In this document: positions 8,856 to 18,196 of the stretch, one piece after another
Position numbering within the stretch: the first letter of the stretch is position 1
Layout: every line of letters begins with the position of its first letter
Assembly: GCA_050248795.1 (NCBI GenBank)
Contig: JBFWRS010000020.1
Location: 1 to 61,848 of the forward strand
Origin: CAZTDU01 sp050248795
GTDB taxonomy: Bacteria; Pseudomonadota; Gammaproteobacteria; Burkholderiales; SG8-39
Length of the DNA stretch: 61,848 nucleotides
Reading direction: 5' to 3'
Notes under the pieces: generated by a model
The model's database searches: none
Told to the model about the DNA's origin: nothing
What the model saw: the letters and a program-made list of their open reading frames with translations, nothing else
Program-made: the position numbers and the translations under genes

Positions 8856-9622
8856 GCCGAATTCTCGCCGTGGTCAACCAGAAGGGCGGCGTCGGCAAGA
8901 CGACCACCAGCGTGAACGTCGCCGCCAGCCTCGCGCAGGCTGGGAAGCGCGTGTTGCTCGTCGACCTGGACCCGCAGGGCAACGCCACCATGGGTAGCGG
9001 CGTCGATAAGCGCACGCTGGCGCGCACCGTCTATCACGTGCTGCTGGGTCTGGGCGAAGTGGCCTCGATCCGGCGCCGCGCGGAGGCGGCGAACTTCGAC
9101 CTGCTGCCCGCCAACCGCGAACTCGCCGGCGCCGAGGTCGAACTGGTCGAGTTGCCGAACCGCGAGACACGGCTGCGTGCCGCACTGGACGTGGTGAGCG
9201 GGGAGTACGACTACATCCTCATCGACTGCCCGCCCTCGCTGTCGCTGCTGACCATCAACGGCCTTGCCGCCGCGCGTACCGTACTGATCCCGATGCAATG
9301 CGAGTACTACGCGCTGGAGGGCCTTTCCGACCTGGTGGGCACGATCAAGCGCGTGCGCGCCAGCCTCAACCCAACGCTTGAGATTGAAGGGCTCTTGCGC
9401 ACCATGTACGACCCGAGGAACACGCTGGCACAGCAGGTGTCCTCGCAACTCGAATCGCACTTCGGCGACAAGGTCTACCGCACCATGGTGCCGCGCAACG
9501 TGCGACTTGCCGAAGCGCCCAGCTACGGCATCCCCGCGGTGCTTTGGGACAAGACCTCCAAGGGCGCGCAGGCCTACCTCGCGCTGGTGGAGGAAATGCT
9601 TTCCCGCGAGGCGGCGGCATGA
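8852..9622 (+). CDS. parA: Chromosome partitioning ATPase ParA (Soj)
   Basis: A 256-residue deviant-Walker ATPase that moves ParB-parS complexes along the nucleoid. The N-terminus reads SRILAVVNQKGGVGKTTTSV (deviant Walker A KGGVGKTT); VLLVDLDPQGNAT and YILIDCPPSLSLL give the A' and B motifs. ATG 8852 is the right start because homology begins there and it overlaps the rsmG stop by ATGA. The longer open frame upstream is only overlap with rsmG. It is followed by parB with another ATGA overlap. Confidence 0.98.
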   Translation: MSRILAVVNQKGGVGKTTTSVNVAASLAQAGKRVLLVDLDPQGNATMGSGVDKRTLARTVYHVLLGLGEVASIRRRAEAANFDLLPANRELAGAEVELVELPNRETRLRAALDVVSGEYDYILIDCPPSLSLLTINGLAAARTVLIPMQCEYYALEGLSDLVGTIKRVRASLNPTLEIEGLLRTMYDPRNTLAQQVSSQLESHFGDKVYRTMVPRNVRLAEAPSYGIPAVLWDKTSKGAQAYLALVEEMLSREAAA

Positions 9623-10458
9623 TCAAGTCCAAGGGACTCGGCCGCGGCCTCGACGCGCTGCTCGGCGCAAGCGAACCGCCGCGCGGCGACGCGCTGGCTA
9701 CGCTCCCGGTCGGCCGCATCAGGCCGGGTAAGTACCAGCCGCGCACCCGCATGGATCAGGAAGCGCTCGCAGAGCTCGCCAGCTCGATCAAGGCCCAGGG
9801 ACTGATGCAGCCGGTGATCGTCCGCCTTGTCGACCGGGACCGCTACGAACTCATTGCCGGTGAGCGCCGCTGGCGCGCGGCGCAGATGGCCGGCCTGGAG
9901 GAGGTGCCCGCGATCGTGCGCGAGGTGCCCGACGAGGCGGCGCTGGCGATGTCGCTGATCGAAAACATACAGCGCGAGGACCTCAATCCGATGGAGGAAG
10001 CCGCGGGGCTGCAGCGCCTGGCCGACGAGTTCCGGCTTACGCACGAGCAGATTGCCGACGCGGTGGGGCGTTCGCGCAGTGCCACCACCAACCTTCTGCG
10101 CCTGCTCAGGCTGGCAAGGCCGGTGCAGGAGATGCTCATGGAAGGCGTGCTCGAGATGGGCCACGCGCGCGCGCTCCTGTCGCTCGACGGCGCGCGGCAG
10201 GTCGAACTCGCGAACCGCGTCGCTGCGCGCGGCCTTTCGGTGCGCGAAACCGAGGCGCTGGTCGCGGCGGCGGCCAAGGGCGGGCGCGACCGGCATGCTT
10301 CCCGGCGCGACCGAGACCTCGCGCGCCTCGAAGAGGAGGTCTCCGAGCGACTTGGTACCAGCGTCGAGATCCAGGCGGGAAAGAAGGGCAACGGCAGGAT
10401 CGTCGTGCATTACTCCGGCCTCGATCATCTGGACCAGCTGTTGAAGAAACTGACGTGA
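9619..10458 (+). CDS. parB: Chromosome partitioning protein ParB (Spo0J)
   Basis: A 279-residue CTP-dependent DNA clamp that loads at parS. The N-terminus KSKGLGRGLDALLGA resembles the ParA-stimulating tail of chromosomal ParBs. The CTP-binding elements GERRWRAAQMAGL and SLIENIQREDLNPMEEA are followed by the helix-turn-helix around LTHEQIADAVGRSRSATTNL and a C-terminal dimerisation domain. The start in the ATGA overlap with parA is supported by the conserved N-terminus. The two parS sites at 6249 and 6284 are its likely targets. Confidence 0.98.
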   Translation: MIKSKGLGRGLDALLGASEPPRGDALATLPVGRIRPGKYQPRTRMDQEALAELASSIKAQGLMQPVIVRLVDRDRYELIAGERRWRAAQMAGLEEVPAIVREVPDEAALAMSLIENIQREDLNPMEEAAGLQRLADEFRLTHEQIADAVGRSRSATTNLLRLLRLARPVQEMLMEGVLEMGHARALLSLDGARQVELANRVAARGLSVRETEALVAAAAKGGRDRHASRRDRDLARLEEEVSERLGTSVEIQAGKKGNGRIVVHYSGLDHLDQLLKKLT

Positions 10459-10486
10459 ACCAGGCCGTGCATTGCGGCGCAACAGA

Positions 10487-10516
10487 TTGACCCGTCAAAG
10501 CGTGGAAAGCTATACT
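10487..10516 (+). promoter_or_regulatory. Sigma70-type promoter of the atp operon
   Basis: TTGACC (-35) and TATACT (-10) are separated by 18 bp in the 85-bp gap between parB and atpI. The -35 overlaps a TTGAC-CC-GTCAA inverted repeat, which could be a regulator site. It lies about 30 bp upstream of the atpI start. Confidence 0.7.
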
Positions 10517-10543
10517 TCGCCGGCTTTTCAGGGTGCGGAGACG

Positions 10544-10924
10544 ATGAACGCGAGATTTCGCATCCAGACAAAGCCGATCCGCACCGTACTGCGGTGGCAG
10601 TTGATCGCTACCGCGGTCATTGCCGTCATTGCCGGGGTCTGGTCCGGTGCGCATGGCGCTTACTCCGCCGCGATTGGCGGCGCAGTCAGCATCGTGGCCG
10701 GATTGGTGGCGGCGGCAGTGGCAACGAAGAGCAATGCGCAGTCGGCAGGGGGGGTCCTGATCGGCGCGTTGATGGCCGAAGGCATCCGCATCGGTCTCAT
10801 CGTGCTCCTCCTCGGGCTGGTGCTGGCGACGTACAGGGACGTCGTCATGCCGGCGTTCATCGGTACGTTTGTGCTGACGGCCCTTTTTTTTGCAATGGCG
10901 TTTTTTGTGCGCGAATACGACTAA
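10544..10924 (+). CDS. atpI: ATP synthase subunit I (AtpI)
   Basis: A 126-residue membrane protein with about four hydrophobic helices (WQLIATAVIAVIAGVWSGAHG through VLTALFFAMAFFVREYD). It precedes atpB, as AtpI does, and is thought to help c-ring assembly or Mg2+ supply. The ATG at 10544 has GGAG 3 nt upstream; the open frame upstream lacks family character. It is separated from atpB by only 3 bp. Confidence 0.88.
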   Translation: MNARFRIQTKPIRTVLRWQLIATAVIAVIAGVWSGAHGAYSAAIGGAVSIVAGLVAAAVATKSNAQSAGGVLIGALMAEGIRIGLIVLLLGLVLATYRDVVMPAFIGTFVLTALFFAMAFFVREYD

Positions 10925-10927
10925 GCG

Positions 10928-11737
10928 ATGGCAGCCGGCAAAGACTTCAACGCCACGGATTACATCCAGCACCACCTCACGTTCCTCACCAAGCCGGTGG
11001 GCGACGGCGGCTTCTGGTCGATCAACGTGGACTCGGTGGTCACCTCGCTGCTGGTCGGCGTGCTGGCGATGGGATTCATCTGGTGGGTGGTGCGCGGGGC
11101 GACTTCCGGCGTTCCCGGCAAGCGCCAGGCGTTCATCGAACTGCTGATCGAGTTCATCGACGACCAGGTCAGGAGCATCTTCCACCACGGCGACCGCAAC
11201 CGCTTCGTCGCGCCCGCGGCGCTGACGGTATTCGTGTGGGTGCTGGTGATGAACGCGATGGATTTTCTGCCCATCGACATCGTCGTCATGCCGCTGGAGG
11301 CGATGGGGCTGCACGCATGGCGTCCGGTGCCCACCGCAGACGTCAACACGACCTTTGCGCTGGCGCTGTCGGTCTGGTTGCTGATGATCTGGTTCTCCAT
11401 CTCCGCCAAGGGCCTGGGCGGCTGGATCCACGAACTGTTCTGTGCGCCGTTCGGCAAGCACCCGCTGCTGTGGCCGGCGAACCTGGCGCTGAATGCCATC
11501 GAGTACATCTCCAAGCCGCTGTCACACGCGCTGCGGCTGTTCGGCAACATGTATGCGGGCGAGGTCATATTCCTGCTGCTCTGGCTGCTGGCGGCGACCG
11601 GCATCTTCGGTACCGCGATCGCGGTCCTGTTCGGCCTCGGCTGGGCGATCTTTCACATCCTCATCGTGGTGCTGCAGGCGTACATCTTCATGATGCTCAC
11701 CGTCGTCTACATTGCGATGGCGCACGACCACCACTGA
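10928..11737 (+). CDS. atpB: F1Fo ATP synthase subunit a
   Basis: A 269-residue integral membrane stator subunit that forms the two proton half-channels. The essential arginine sits in SHALRLFGNMYAGEVIFLLL, the hallmark of subunit a, followed by the C-terminal helix pair LGWAIFHILIVVLQAYIFMM. Length and position in the operon are standard. Confidence 0.98.
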   Translation: MAAGKDFNATDYIQHHLTFLTKPVGDGGFWSINVDSVVTSLLVGVLAMGFIWWVVRGATSGVPGKRQAFIELLIEFIDDQVRSIFHHGDRNRFVAPAALTVFVWVLVMNAMDFLPIDIVVMPLEAMGLHAWRPVPTADVNTTFALALSVWLLMIWFSISAKGLGGWIHELFCAPFGKHPLLWPANLALNAIEYISKPLSHALRLFGNMYAGEVIFLLLWLLAATGIFGTAIAVLFGLGWAIFHILIVVLQAYIFMMLTVVYIAMAHDHH

Positions 11738-11779
11738 TAACCCCGTTCAAACTCTTCTCGCACAGGAAAGGAAATCACG

Positions 11780-12052
11780 ATGGAAAAGCTCCAAATGCTG
11801 GCCATGATCCAGGCCTACACGAGTATCGGCATCGGCCTGATGATCGGCGTGGGCGCTGCCGGCGCTTGTATCGGCATCGGTATCATGTCGAGCAAGTTCC
11901 TGGAGGCTGCGGCGCGCCAGCCCGAGCTGACGAATTCGCTGCAGGTGAAGGTATTCCTGCTGCTGGGCCTGATCGACGCGTCGTTCATCATCGGCGTCGG
12001 CCTGGCGATGATGTTCGCCTTCGCCAACCCGCTGCTCGCCGTAGTCCAGTAG
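11780..12052 (+). CDS. atpE: F1Fo ATP synthase subunit c
   Basis: A 90-residue, two-helix rotor subunit. Helix 1 carries the glycine pattern GIGLMIGVGAAGACIGIG, the polar loop reads ARQPEL, and helix 2 has the proton-binding carboxylate Asp66 in LLLGLIDASFIIGVG. An Asp without the Na+-binding Gln/Glu-Ser pattern indicates a proton-driven enzyme. An AGGAAAGGAA ribosome site precedes the ATG, as expected for the most abundant subunit. Confidence 0.98.
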   Translation: MEKLQMLAMIQAYTSIGIGLMIGVGAAGACIGIGIMSSKFLEAAARQPELTNSLQVKVFLLLGLIDASFIIGVGLAMMFAFANPLLAVVQ

Positions 12053-12077
12053 ACGGCCTTCCCCGAAGGGGACAGCT

Positions 12078-12548
12078 ATGAGCTTCAATCTGACGCTGAT
12101 TGCCCAGGCGCTGACGTTCGCGCTGTTCATCCTGTTCACGGTCAAGGTCGTCTGGCCCTACATGCTGCGCGCGATCGAGGCACGCCAGAAGACCATCGCA
12201 GACGGCCTTGCCGCGGCCGACCAGGGCAGGAGGTCGCTGGAAACCTCGAGCAAGCAGGCCGATCAGGCCATCCAGGAGGCGCGCGCGCGCGCCGCCGAGA
12301 TCATCGCCATGGCCGAGAAGCGCGACGCGCAGATGCTGGAGGAGGCGCGCAATGCGGCAAAGGCCGAGGGCGAGCGCGAGAAGGCGGCCGCCAAGGCCGA
12401 CATTCACCAGGAGGTTTCTCGCGCGCGCGAGCAGTTGCGCGAGCAGGTTGCCGCGCTGGCCGTCGCCGGCGCCGAGAAGATCCTGCGCCGCGAGGTCGAT
12501 GCCAAGGCGCATGCCGACATCCTCGACGGAATCAAGAAGCAGCTCTGA
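12078..12548 (+). CDS. atpF: F1Fo ATP synthase subunit b
   Basis: A 156-residue peripheral stalk subunit. One N-terminal membrane helix (LIAQALTFALFILFTVKVVW, then PYM) is followed by a long charged alpha-helical coiled coil rich in Ala, Glu, Lys and Arg. Its stop overlaps the atpH start by one base (TGATG). Confidence 0.97.
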   Translation: MSFNLTLIAQALTFALFILFTVKVVWPYMLRAIEARQKTIADGLAAADQGRRSLETSSKQADQAIQEARARAAEIIAMAEKRDAQMLEEARNAAKAEGEREKAAAKADIHQEVSRAREQLREQVAALAVAGAEKILRREVDAKAHADILDGIKKQL

Positions 12549-13084
12549 TGGCCGAGCCCAGCACCATCGCCCGTCCGTATGCTGAAGCGGTCTTCAGGCT
12601 GGCCGACGCGCAGGGCAAGCTCGCGGACTGGTCCGCGGTGCTCGCGAACCTTGACGCCGTTGCCGCCGACCCGCGCGTGCGCGTCGCGATGGATGATCCG
12701 GCGCATTCCGCAGCCGCGGTCGCCGGGATGTTCATCTCCATCCTGTCCGGCCGGCTGGTGGGCGATGCCGAGAACCTGGTGCGCGTGCTGGCCGAGAACG
12801 GGCGGCTGCAGGTGCTGGCGCACATCCGCGCGCAATACGAGGCGCTGAAGAACGAGCGCGAAGGGGTCGTGGAGGCGGACATCTCGTCCGCGTTCGACAT
12901 GGACGATGCCCAGGTGGCGGATCTCGTGTCGCTGCTTGAGAAGAAGACCGGCCGCAAGGTGAGGGCGCGCGTAAGCGTGGACAAGACCCTGATCGGCGGC
13001 GTGAAGATCGCGATTGGCGACAAGGTAATAGACGGTTCCGCGCGTGCGCAGCTGGCGGCGCTGGAAAACGCACTGAAAGCTTAA
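12548..13084 (+). CDS. atpH: F1Fo ATP synthase subunit delta
   Basis: A 178-residue stator subunit linking F1 alpha to the b dimer. STIARPYAEAVFRLA at the N-terminus and the C-terminal block VDKTLIGGVKIAIGDKVIDG are diagnostic. It is translationally coupled to atpF through a 1-bp overlap. Confidence 0.97.
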   Translation: MAEPSTIARPYAEAVFRLADAQGKLADWSAVLANLDAVAADPRVRVAMDDPAHSAAAVAGMFISILSGRLVGDAENLVRVLAENGRLQVLAHIRAQYEALKNEREGVVEADISSAFDMDDAQVADLVSLLEKKTGRKVRARVSVDKTLIGGVKIAIGDKVIDGSARAQLAALENALKA

Positions 13085-13093
13085 GGAGTCTTC

Positions 13094-14641
<1,548 letters not shown>

Positions 14642-14661
14642 GGCCGCGCGGAACCGCTCAG

Positions 14662-15525
14662 ATGCCGGGTACAAAAGAGATACGGGTGAAGATCCGGAGT
14701 GTGCAGAACACCCGGAAGATCACCAAGGCCATGGAAATGGTCGCGGCCTCCAAGATGAGGAAGGCGCAGGAGCGCATGCGCATGGCGCGGCCCTATGGCG
14801 AGAAGATCCGCACGGTGGCGGCGCATATCAGCCACGCCAACCCGGAGTACCGGCACCCATTCCTGGTACCGCGTGACAGCGTGAAGCGCGTCGGGTTGAT
14901 AGTCATCACCACCGACAAGGGGCTGTGCGGCGCGCTGAACACCAACCTGCTGCGCATGGTGCTGGGCCAGTACAAGGCCTGGCAGGCCGAGGGCGAGGAG
15001 ATCGACGTCTGCGCGATCGGCAACAAGGGCTTCGGCTTCATGCAGCGAATCGGCGCGAACATCGTCTCGCACGCGGTCCAGATTGGCGACCGCCCGCAGA
15101 TGGACAAGCTGATCGGCACCATCAAGGTCATGCTCGACGGCTACACGCAGGACCGTTTCGACCGGCTGATGATCGGCTATACGCGCTTCCTCAACACGAT
15201 GAAGCAGGAACCGGTCATCGAGCAGCTGCTGCCGCTGTCGGGCGACCGCCTGGGGGCGCCGGAGACCGTCTGGGACTACCTCTACGAGCCGGAAGCGAAG
15301 GCCGTGCTCGACCAGGTGATGACACGCTACATCGAGGCGATCATCTTCCAGGCAGTCGCCGAGAACATGGCATCCGAGCAGTCGGCGCGCATGGTGGCGA
15401 TGAAGGCGGCGTCCGACAACGCCGCGACGCTGATCGACGAGCTGACGCTGATCTACAACAAGAACCGTCAGGCGGGCATCACCAAGGAACTCTCCGAAAT
15501 CGTGGGCGGCGCGGCCGCCGTTTAA
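14662..15525 (+). CDS. atpG: F1Fo ATP synthase subunit gamma
   Basis: A 287-residue central rotor shaft, the same length as the E. coli subunit. The N-terminal helix IRSVQNTRKITKAMEMVAAS and the C-terminal MKAASDNAATLIDELTLIYN are the conserved coiled-coil ends. The start is ATG 14662, where homology begins; the open frame upstream only overlaps atpA. Confidence 0.98.
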   Translation: MPGTKEIRVKIRSVQNTRKITKAMEMVAASKMRKAQERMRMARPYGEKIRTVAAHISHANPEYRHPFLVPRDSVKRVGLIVITTDKGLCGALNTNLLRMVLGQYKAWQAEGEEIDVCAIGNKGFGFMQRIGANIVSHAVQIGDRPQMDKLIGTIKVMLDGYTQDRFDRLMIGYTRFLNTMKQEPVIEQLLPLSGDRLGAPETVWDYLYEPEAKAVLDQVMTRYIEAIIFQAVAENMASEQSARMVAMKAASDNAATLIDELTLIYNKNRQAGITKELSEIVGGAAAV

Positions 15526-15534
15526 GGAACAACC

Positions 15535-16965
15535 ATGGCACAAGCAGAAGGCACCATCGTCCAGTGCATCGGCGCGGTAACCGACATCGAGTTCCCGCGC
15601 GATGCGATGCCCAACATCTACGAGGCGCTGCGGCTGGAAGACACCGGCGAAGGCGGACTGGCGGAGAAGGGGCTGACGTTCGAGGTCGAGCAGCAGCTGG
15701 GTGACGGTGTCGTACGCTGCATCGCGCTGGGTTCCTCGGACGGCCTGCGCCGCGGCATGAAGGTGAAGAGCACCGGCGCGCCGATCTCCGTGCCCGTAGG
15801 GCAGGGGACGCTCGGGCGCATCATGGACGTGCTCGGCCGGCCGATCGACGAGGTCGGCCCGATCAAGTCCGACAAGCTGCGCTCGATCCACCAGACTGCG
15901 CCCAAGTTCGACGAGCTGTCCCCGTCGGTGGAACTGCTCGAGACCGGCATCAAGGTGATCGACCTTATCTGCCCCTTCGCCAAGGGCGGCAAGATCGGCC
16001 TCTTCGGCGGTGCCGGCGTGGGCAAGACGGTGAACATGCTGGAACTGATCAACAACATCGCCACCCAGCACTCGGGCCTGTCGGTGTTCGCCGGCGTCGG
16101 CGAGCGCACGCGCGAAGGCAACGACTTCTACCACGAGATGATCGAGGCCCAGGTCGTCAAGCCGGATAACCTCACCGAGTCCAAGGTGGCGATGGTGTTC
16201 GGCCAGATGAACGAGCCCCCGGGCAACCGCCTGCGCGTGGCGCTCACCGGCCTGACGATGGCCGAGAGCTTCCGCGACGAGGGCCGCGACATCCTCTTTT
16301 TCGTCGACAACATCTACCGCTTCACGCTGGCGGGAACCGAAGTGTCGGCGCTGCTCGGCCGCATGCCCTCCGCGGTGGGCTACCAGCCGACGCTGGCCGA
16401 GGAAATGGGCCGCCTGCAGGAGCGCATCACGTCGACAAAGACCGGCTCGATCACGTCGATCCAGGCGGTGTACGTGCCCGCGGACGACCTGACCGACCCG
16501 TCGCCCGCGACCACCTTCGGCCACCTGGATGCCACCGTCGTGCTGTCGCGCGATATCGCGTCGCTGGGCATCTACCCGGCGGTGGACCCGCTCGATTCGA
16601 CGTCCCGTCAGGTCGACCCGAACACCATCGGCGAGGAGCACTACAACACCACGCGTGCGGTGCAGGCGACCCTGCAGCGCTACAAGGAACTTCGCGACAT
16701 CATCGCCATCCTGGGCATGGATGAACTCTCGCCCGAGGACAAGCAGGCGGTTTCCCGCGCGCGCAAGATCCAGAGGTTCCTGTCGCAGCCCTTCACGGTG
16801 GCGCAGAACTTCACCGGCACGCCGGGCAAGTACGTGTCCCTCAAGGACACCATCAAGGGCTTCAACATGATCGTCTCCGGCGAGTGCGACCACCTGCCCG
16901 AGCAGGCGTTCTACATGGTCGGGCCGATCGAGGAAGCGTTCGAGAAGGCGAAGTCCCTGCAGTAG
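15535..16965 (+). CDS. atpD: F1Fo ATP synthase subunit beta (catalytic)
   Basis: A 476-residue catalytic subunit. Walker A GGAGVGKTVNMLELINN, the catalytic glutamate in GVGERTREGND, Walker B ILFFVDNIYRFTLAGTE and the DELSPED version of the DELSEED lever are all visible. Standard position between gamma and epsilon, with an AAGGAAC ribosome site. Confidence 0.99.
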   Translation: MAQAEGTIVQCIGAVTDIEFPRDAMPNIYEALRLEDTGEGGLAEKGLTFEVEQQLGDGVVRCIALGSSDGLRRGMKVKSTGAPISVPVGQGTLGRIMDVLGRPIDEVGPIKSDKLRSIHQTAPKFDELSPSVELLETGIKVIDLICPFAKGGKIGLFGGAGVGKTVNMLELINNIATQHSGLSVFAGVGERTREGNDFYHEMIEAQVVKPDNLTESKVAMVFGQMNEPPGNRLRVALTGLTMAESFRDEGRDILFFVDNIYRFTLAGTEVSALLGRMPSAVGYQPTLAEEMGRLQERITSTKTGSITSIQAVYVPADDLTDPSPATTFGHLDATVVLSRDIASLGIYPAVDPLDSTSRQVDPNTIGEEHYNTTRAVQATLQRYKELRDIIAILGMDELSPEDKQAVSRARKIQRFLSQPFTVAQNFTGTPGKYVSLKDTIKGFNMIVSGECDHLPEQAFYMVGPIEEAFEKAKSLQ

Positions 16966-16975
16966 GGAGAGCCAC

Positions 16976-17398
16976 ATGGCCGCCGCCACCATGCAAGTCG
17001 ATGTCGTCAGCGCCGAGGAGTCGATCTTCTCCGGCGAGGCGGAGTTCGTCGTGCTGCCGGGGGAATCCGGCGAGCTCGGCATCTACCCGCGCCACGCCCC
17101 GCTGATCACGCGCATCCGGCCTGGCGCTGTGCGCATCACCCCGCCCGGCGGTGGCGAGGAGCAGTTGATCTTCGTCGCCGGCGGCATCCTCGAGATCCAG
17201 CCGAGGGTCGTCACGGTGCTCGCAGACACCGCGATACGCGGCCACGATCTGGACGAGGCCAAGGCCAATGAAGCGATAAGGAAGGCCGAGGAAGCCCGCG
17301 CGAAGGCCACCGACAAGCAGGAAATCGCCGTCGTCGAGGGCGAGCTCGCGATGCTCGCGGCGCAGCTCGCCGCGATCAGGAAGCTGCGCAAGCGCTAG
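16976..17398 (+). CDS. atpC: F1Fo ATP synthase subunit epsilon
   Basis: A 140-residue subunit. The N-terminal beta-sandwich begins MQVDVVSAEESIFSGEAEFV and contains GELGIYPRHAPLIT; two C-terminal helices rich in Ala, Lys and Glu follow. It is the last gene of the operon. I see no convincing T-tailed terminator in the 230 bp downstream. Confidence 0.97.
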   Translation: MAAATMQVDVVSAEESIFSGEAEFVVLPGESGELGIYPRHAPLITRIRPGAVRITPPGGGEEQLIFVAGGILEIQPRVVTVLADTAIRGHDLDEAKANEAIRKAEEARAKATDKQEIAVVEGELAMLAAQLAAIRKLRKR

Positions 17399-17564
17399 GC
17401 GGGATCGTGTGGCAGGCGAGGCGGCGTCAGTCCGCTTGCCTTGCAGGCCGCATCCGGCGATGCCGGGAAGCCCCGGCCGCCAAAGACTCGCGTACGCGCG
17501 AGCAGAACCTGGATCCCCTCGACACGCATAGGCGAAACTTGCATAGCGCTCGGCCGGATTCCGG

Positions 17565-17594
17565 TTGACCGCGAGAGACCTTCATCGGGATACT
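17565..17594 (+). promoter_or_regulatory. Possible sigma70 promoter for the cupin gene
   Basis: TTGACC and GATACT are spaced 18 bp apart in the 230-bp gap after atpC, with the -10 ending 35 bp before the cupin start. This suggests that the following catabolic block is transcribed separately from the atp operon. The rest of the gap holds no recognisable gene. Confidence 0.5.
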
Positions 17595-17628
17595 TGGCGG
17601 TTTCCTCACCTGCTTCAGGGAATCGCCC

Positions 17629-18168
17629 ATGTCCGTCGCACGCCATGCCATGCCTCCGGAGGTCGCCAAGCTCACGCTCGACGAGGTCGCGCAGAAATAC
17701 ACCGCGCGCTTCCGCGATCGAAAGGCCGACTGGGCTGCATTCGAAGACGCCAAGCTCGAGGGCTACAAGCGCGCCCAGCACCGTTTCATCGGCGCCGGCG
17801 GATCGGGCAAGCACGGCGACGGCGGAGTCATCCCCCCGCGCGCCTTCACGCTGAGCATCATGTACGTCGAGCCCGGACAGGGCAACGCACCCCACACCCA
17901 TGAGGTGGAAGAAGTGTTCTTCGTCCTGAAGGGCCATCTCACCGCATTCGTCGAAGACGAGAGTGGGCGCAGGATCGACGTGCGGCTCGGGCCCTGGGAG
18001 TGCATTTCCTGCCCACCCGGTGTCATCCATGGCTACATCAACGACAGCCTGGAGCCGGTCTACTTCCAGGTCATGCTCGGCAAGGGACGCCCCGAGGCCA
18101 TGGGATACGCAGACGAAGAACTGTTCAAGCGGCGCGAAGCACACCTGACAGACAAGGACAAGGCCTGA
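17629..18168 (+). CDS. Cupin-domain protein
   Basis: A 179-residue single-cupin protein. The two metal-binding motifs are present: HTHEVEEVFFVLKGHLTAFV (motif 1, with HxH and Glu) and PWECISCPPGVIHGYI (motif 2, with the second-motif His). It is likely a metal-dependent dioxygenase, isomerase or sensor. It lies 28 bp before a molybdenum hydroxylase large subunit, so a role in the same oxidative pathway is plausible. Substrate not identifiable. Confidence 0.82.
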   Translation: MSVARHAMPPEVAKLTLDEVAQKYTARFRDRKADWAAFEDAKLEGYKRAQHRFIGAGGSGKHGDGGVIPPRAFTLSIMYVEPGQGNAPHTHEVEEVFFVLKGHLTAFVEDESGRRIDVRLGPWECISCPPGVIHGYINDSLEPVYFQVMLGKGRPEAMGYADEELFKRREAHLTDKDKA

Positions 18169-18196
18169 GCGGCCGCAGGTATCCGGAGGTGACGGC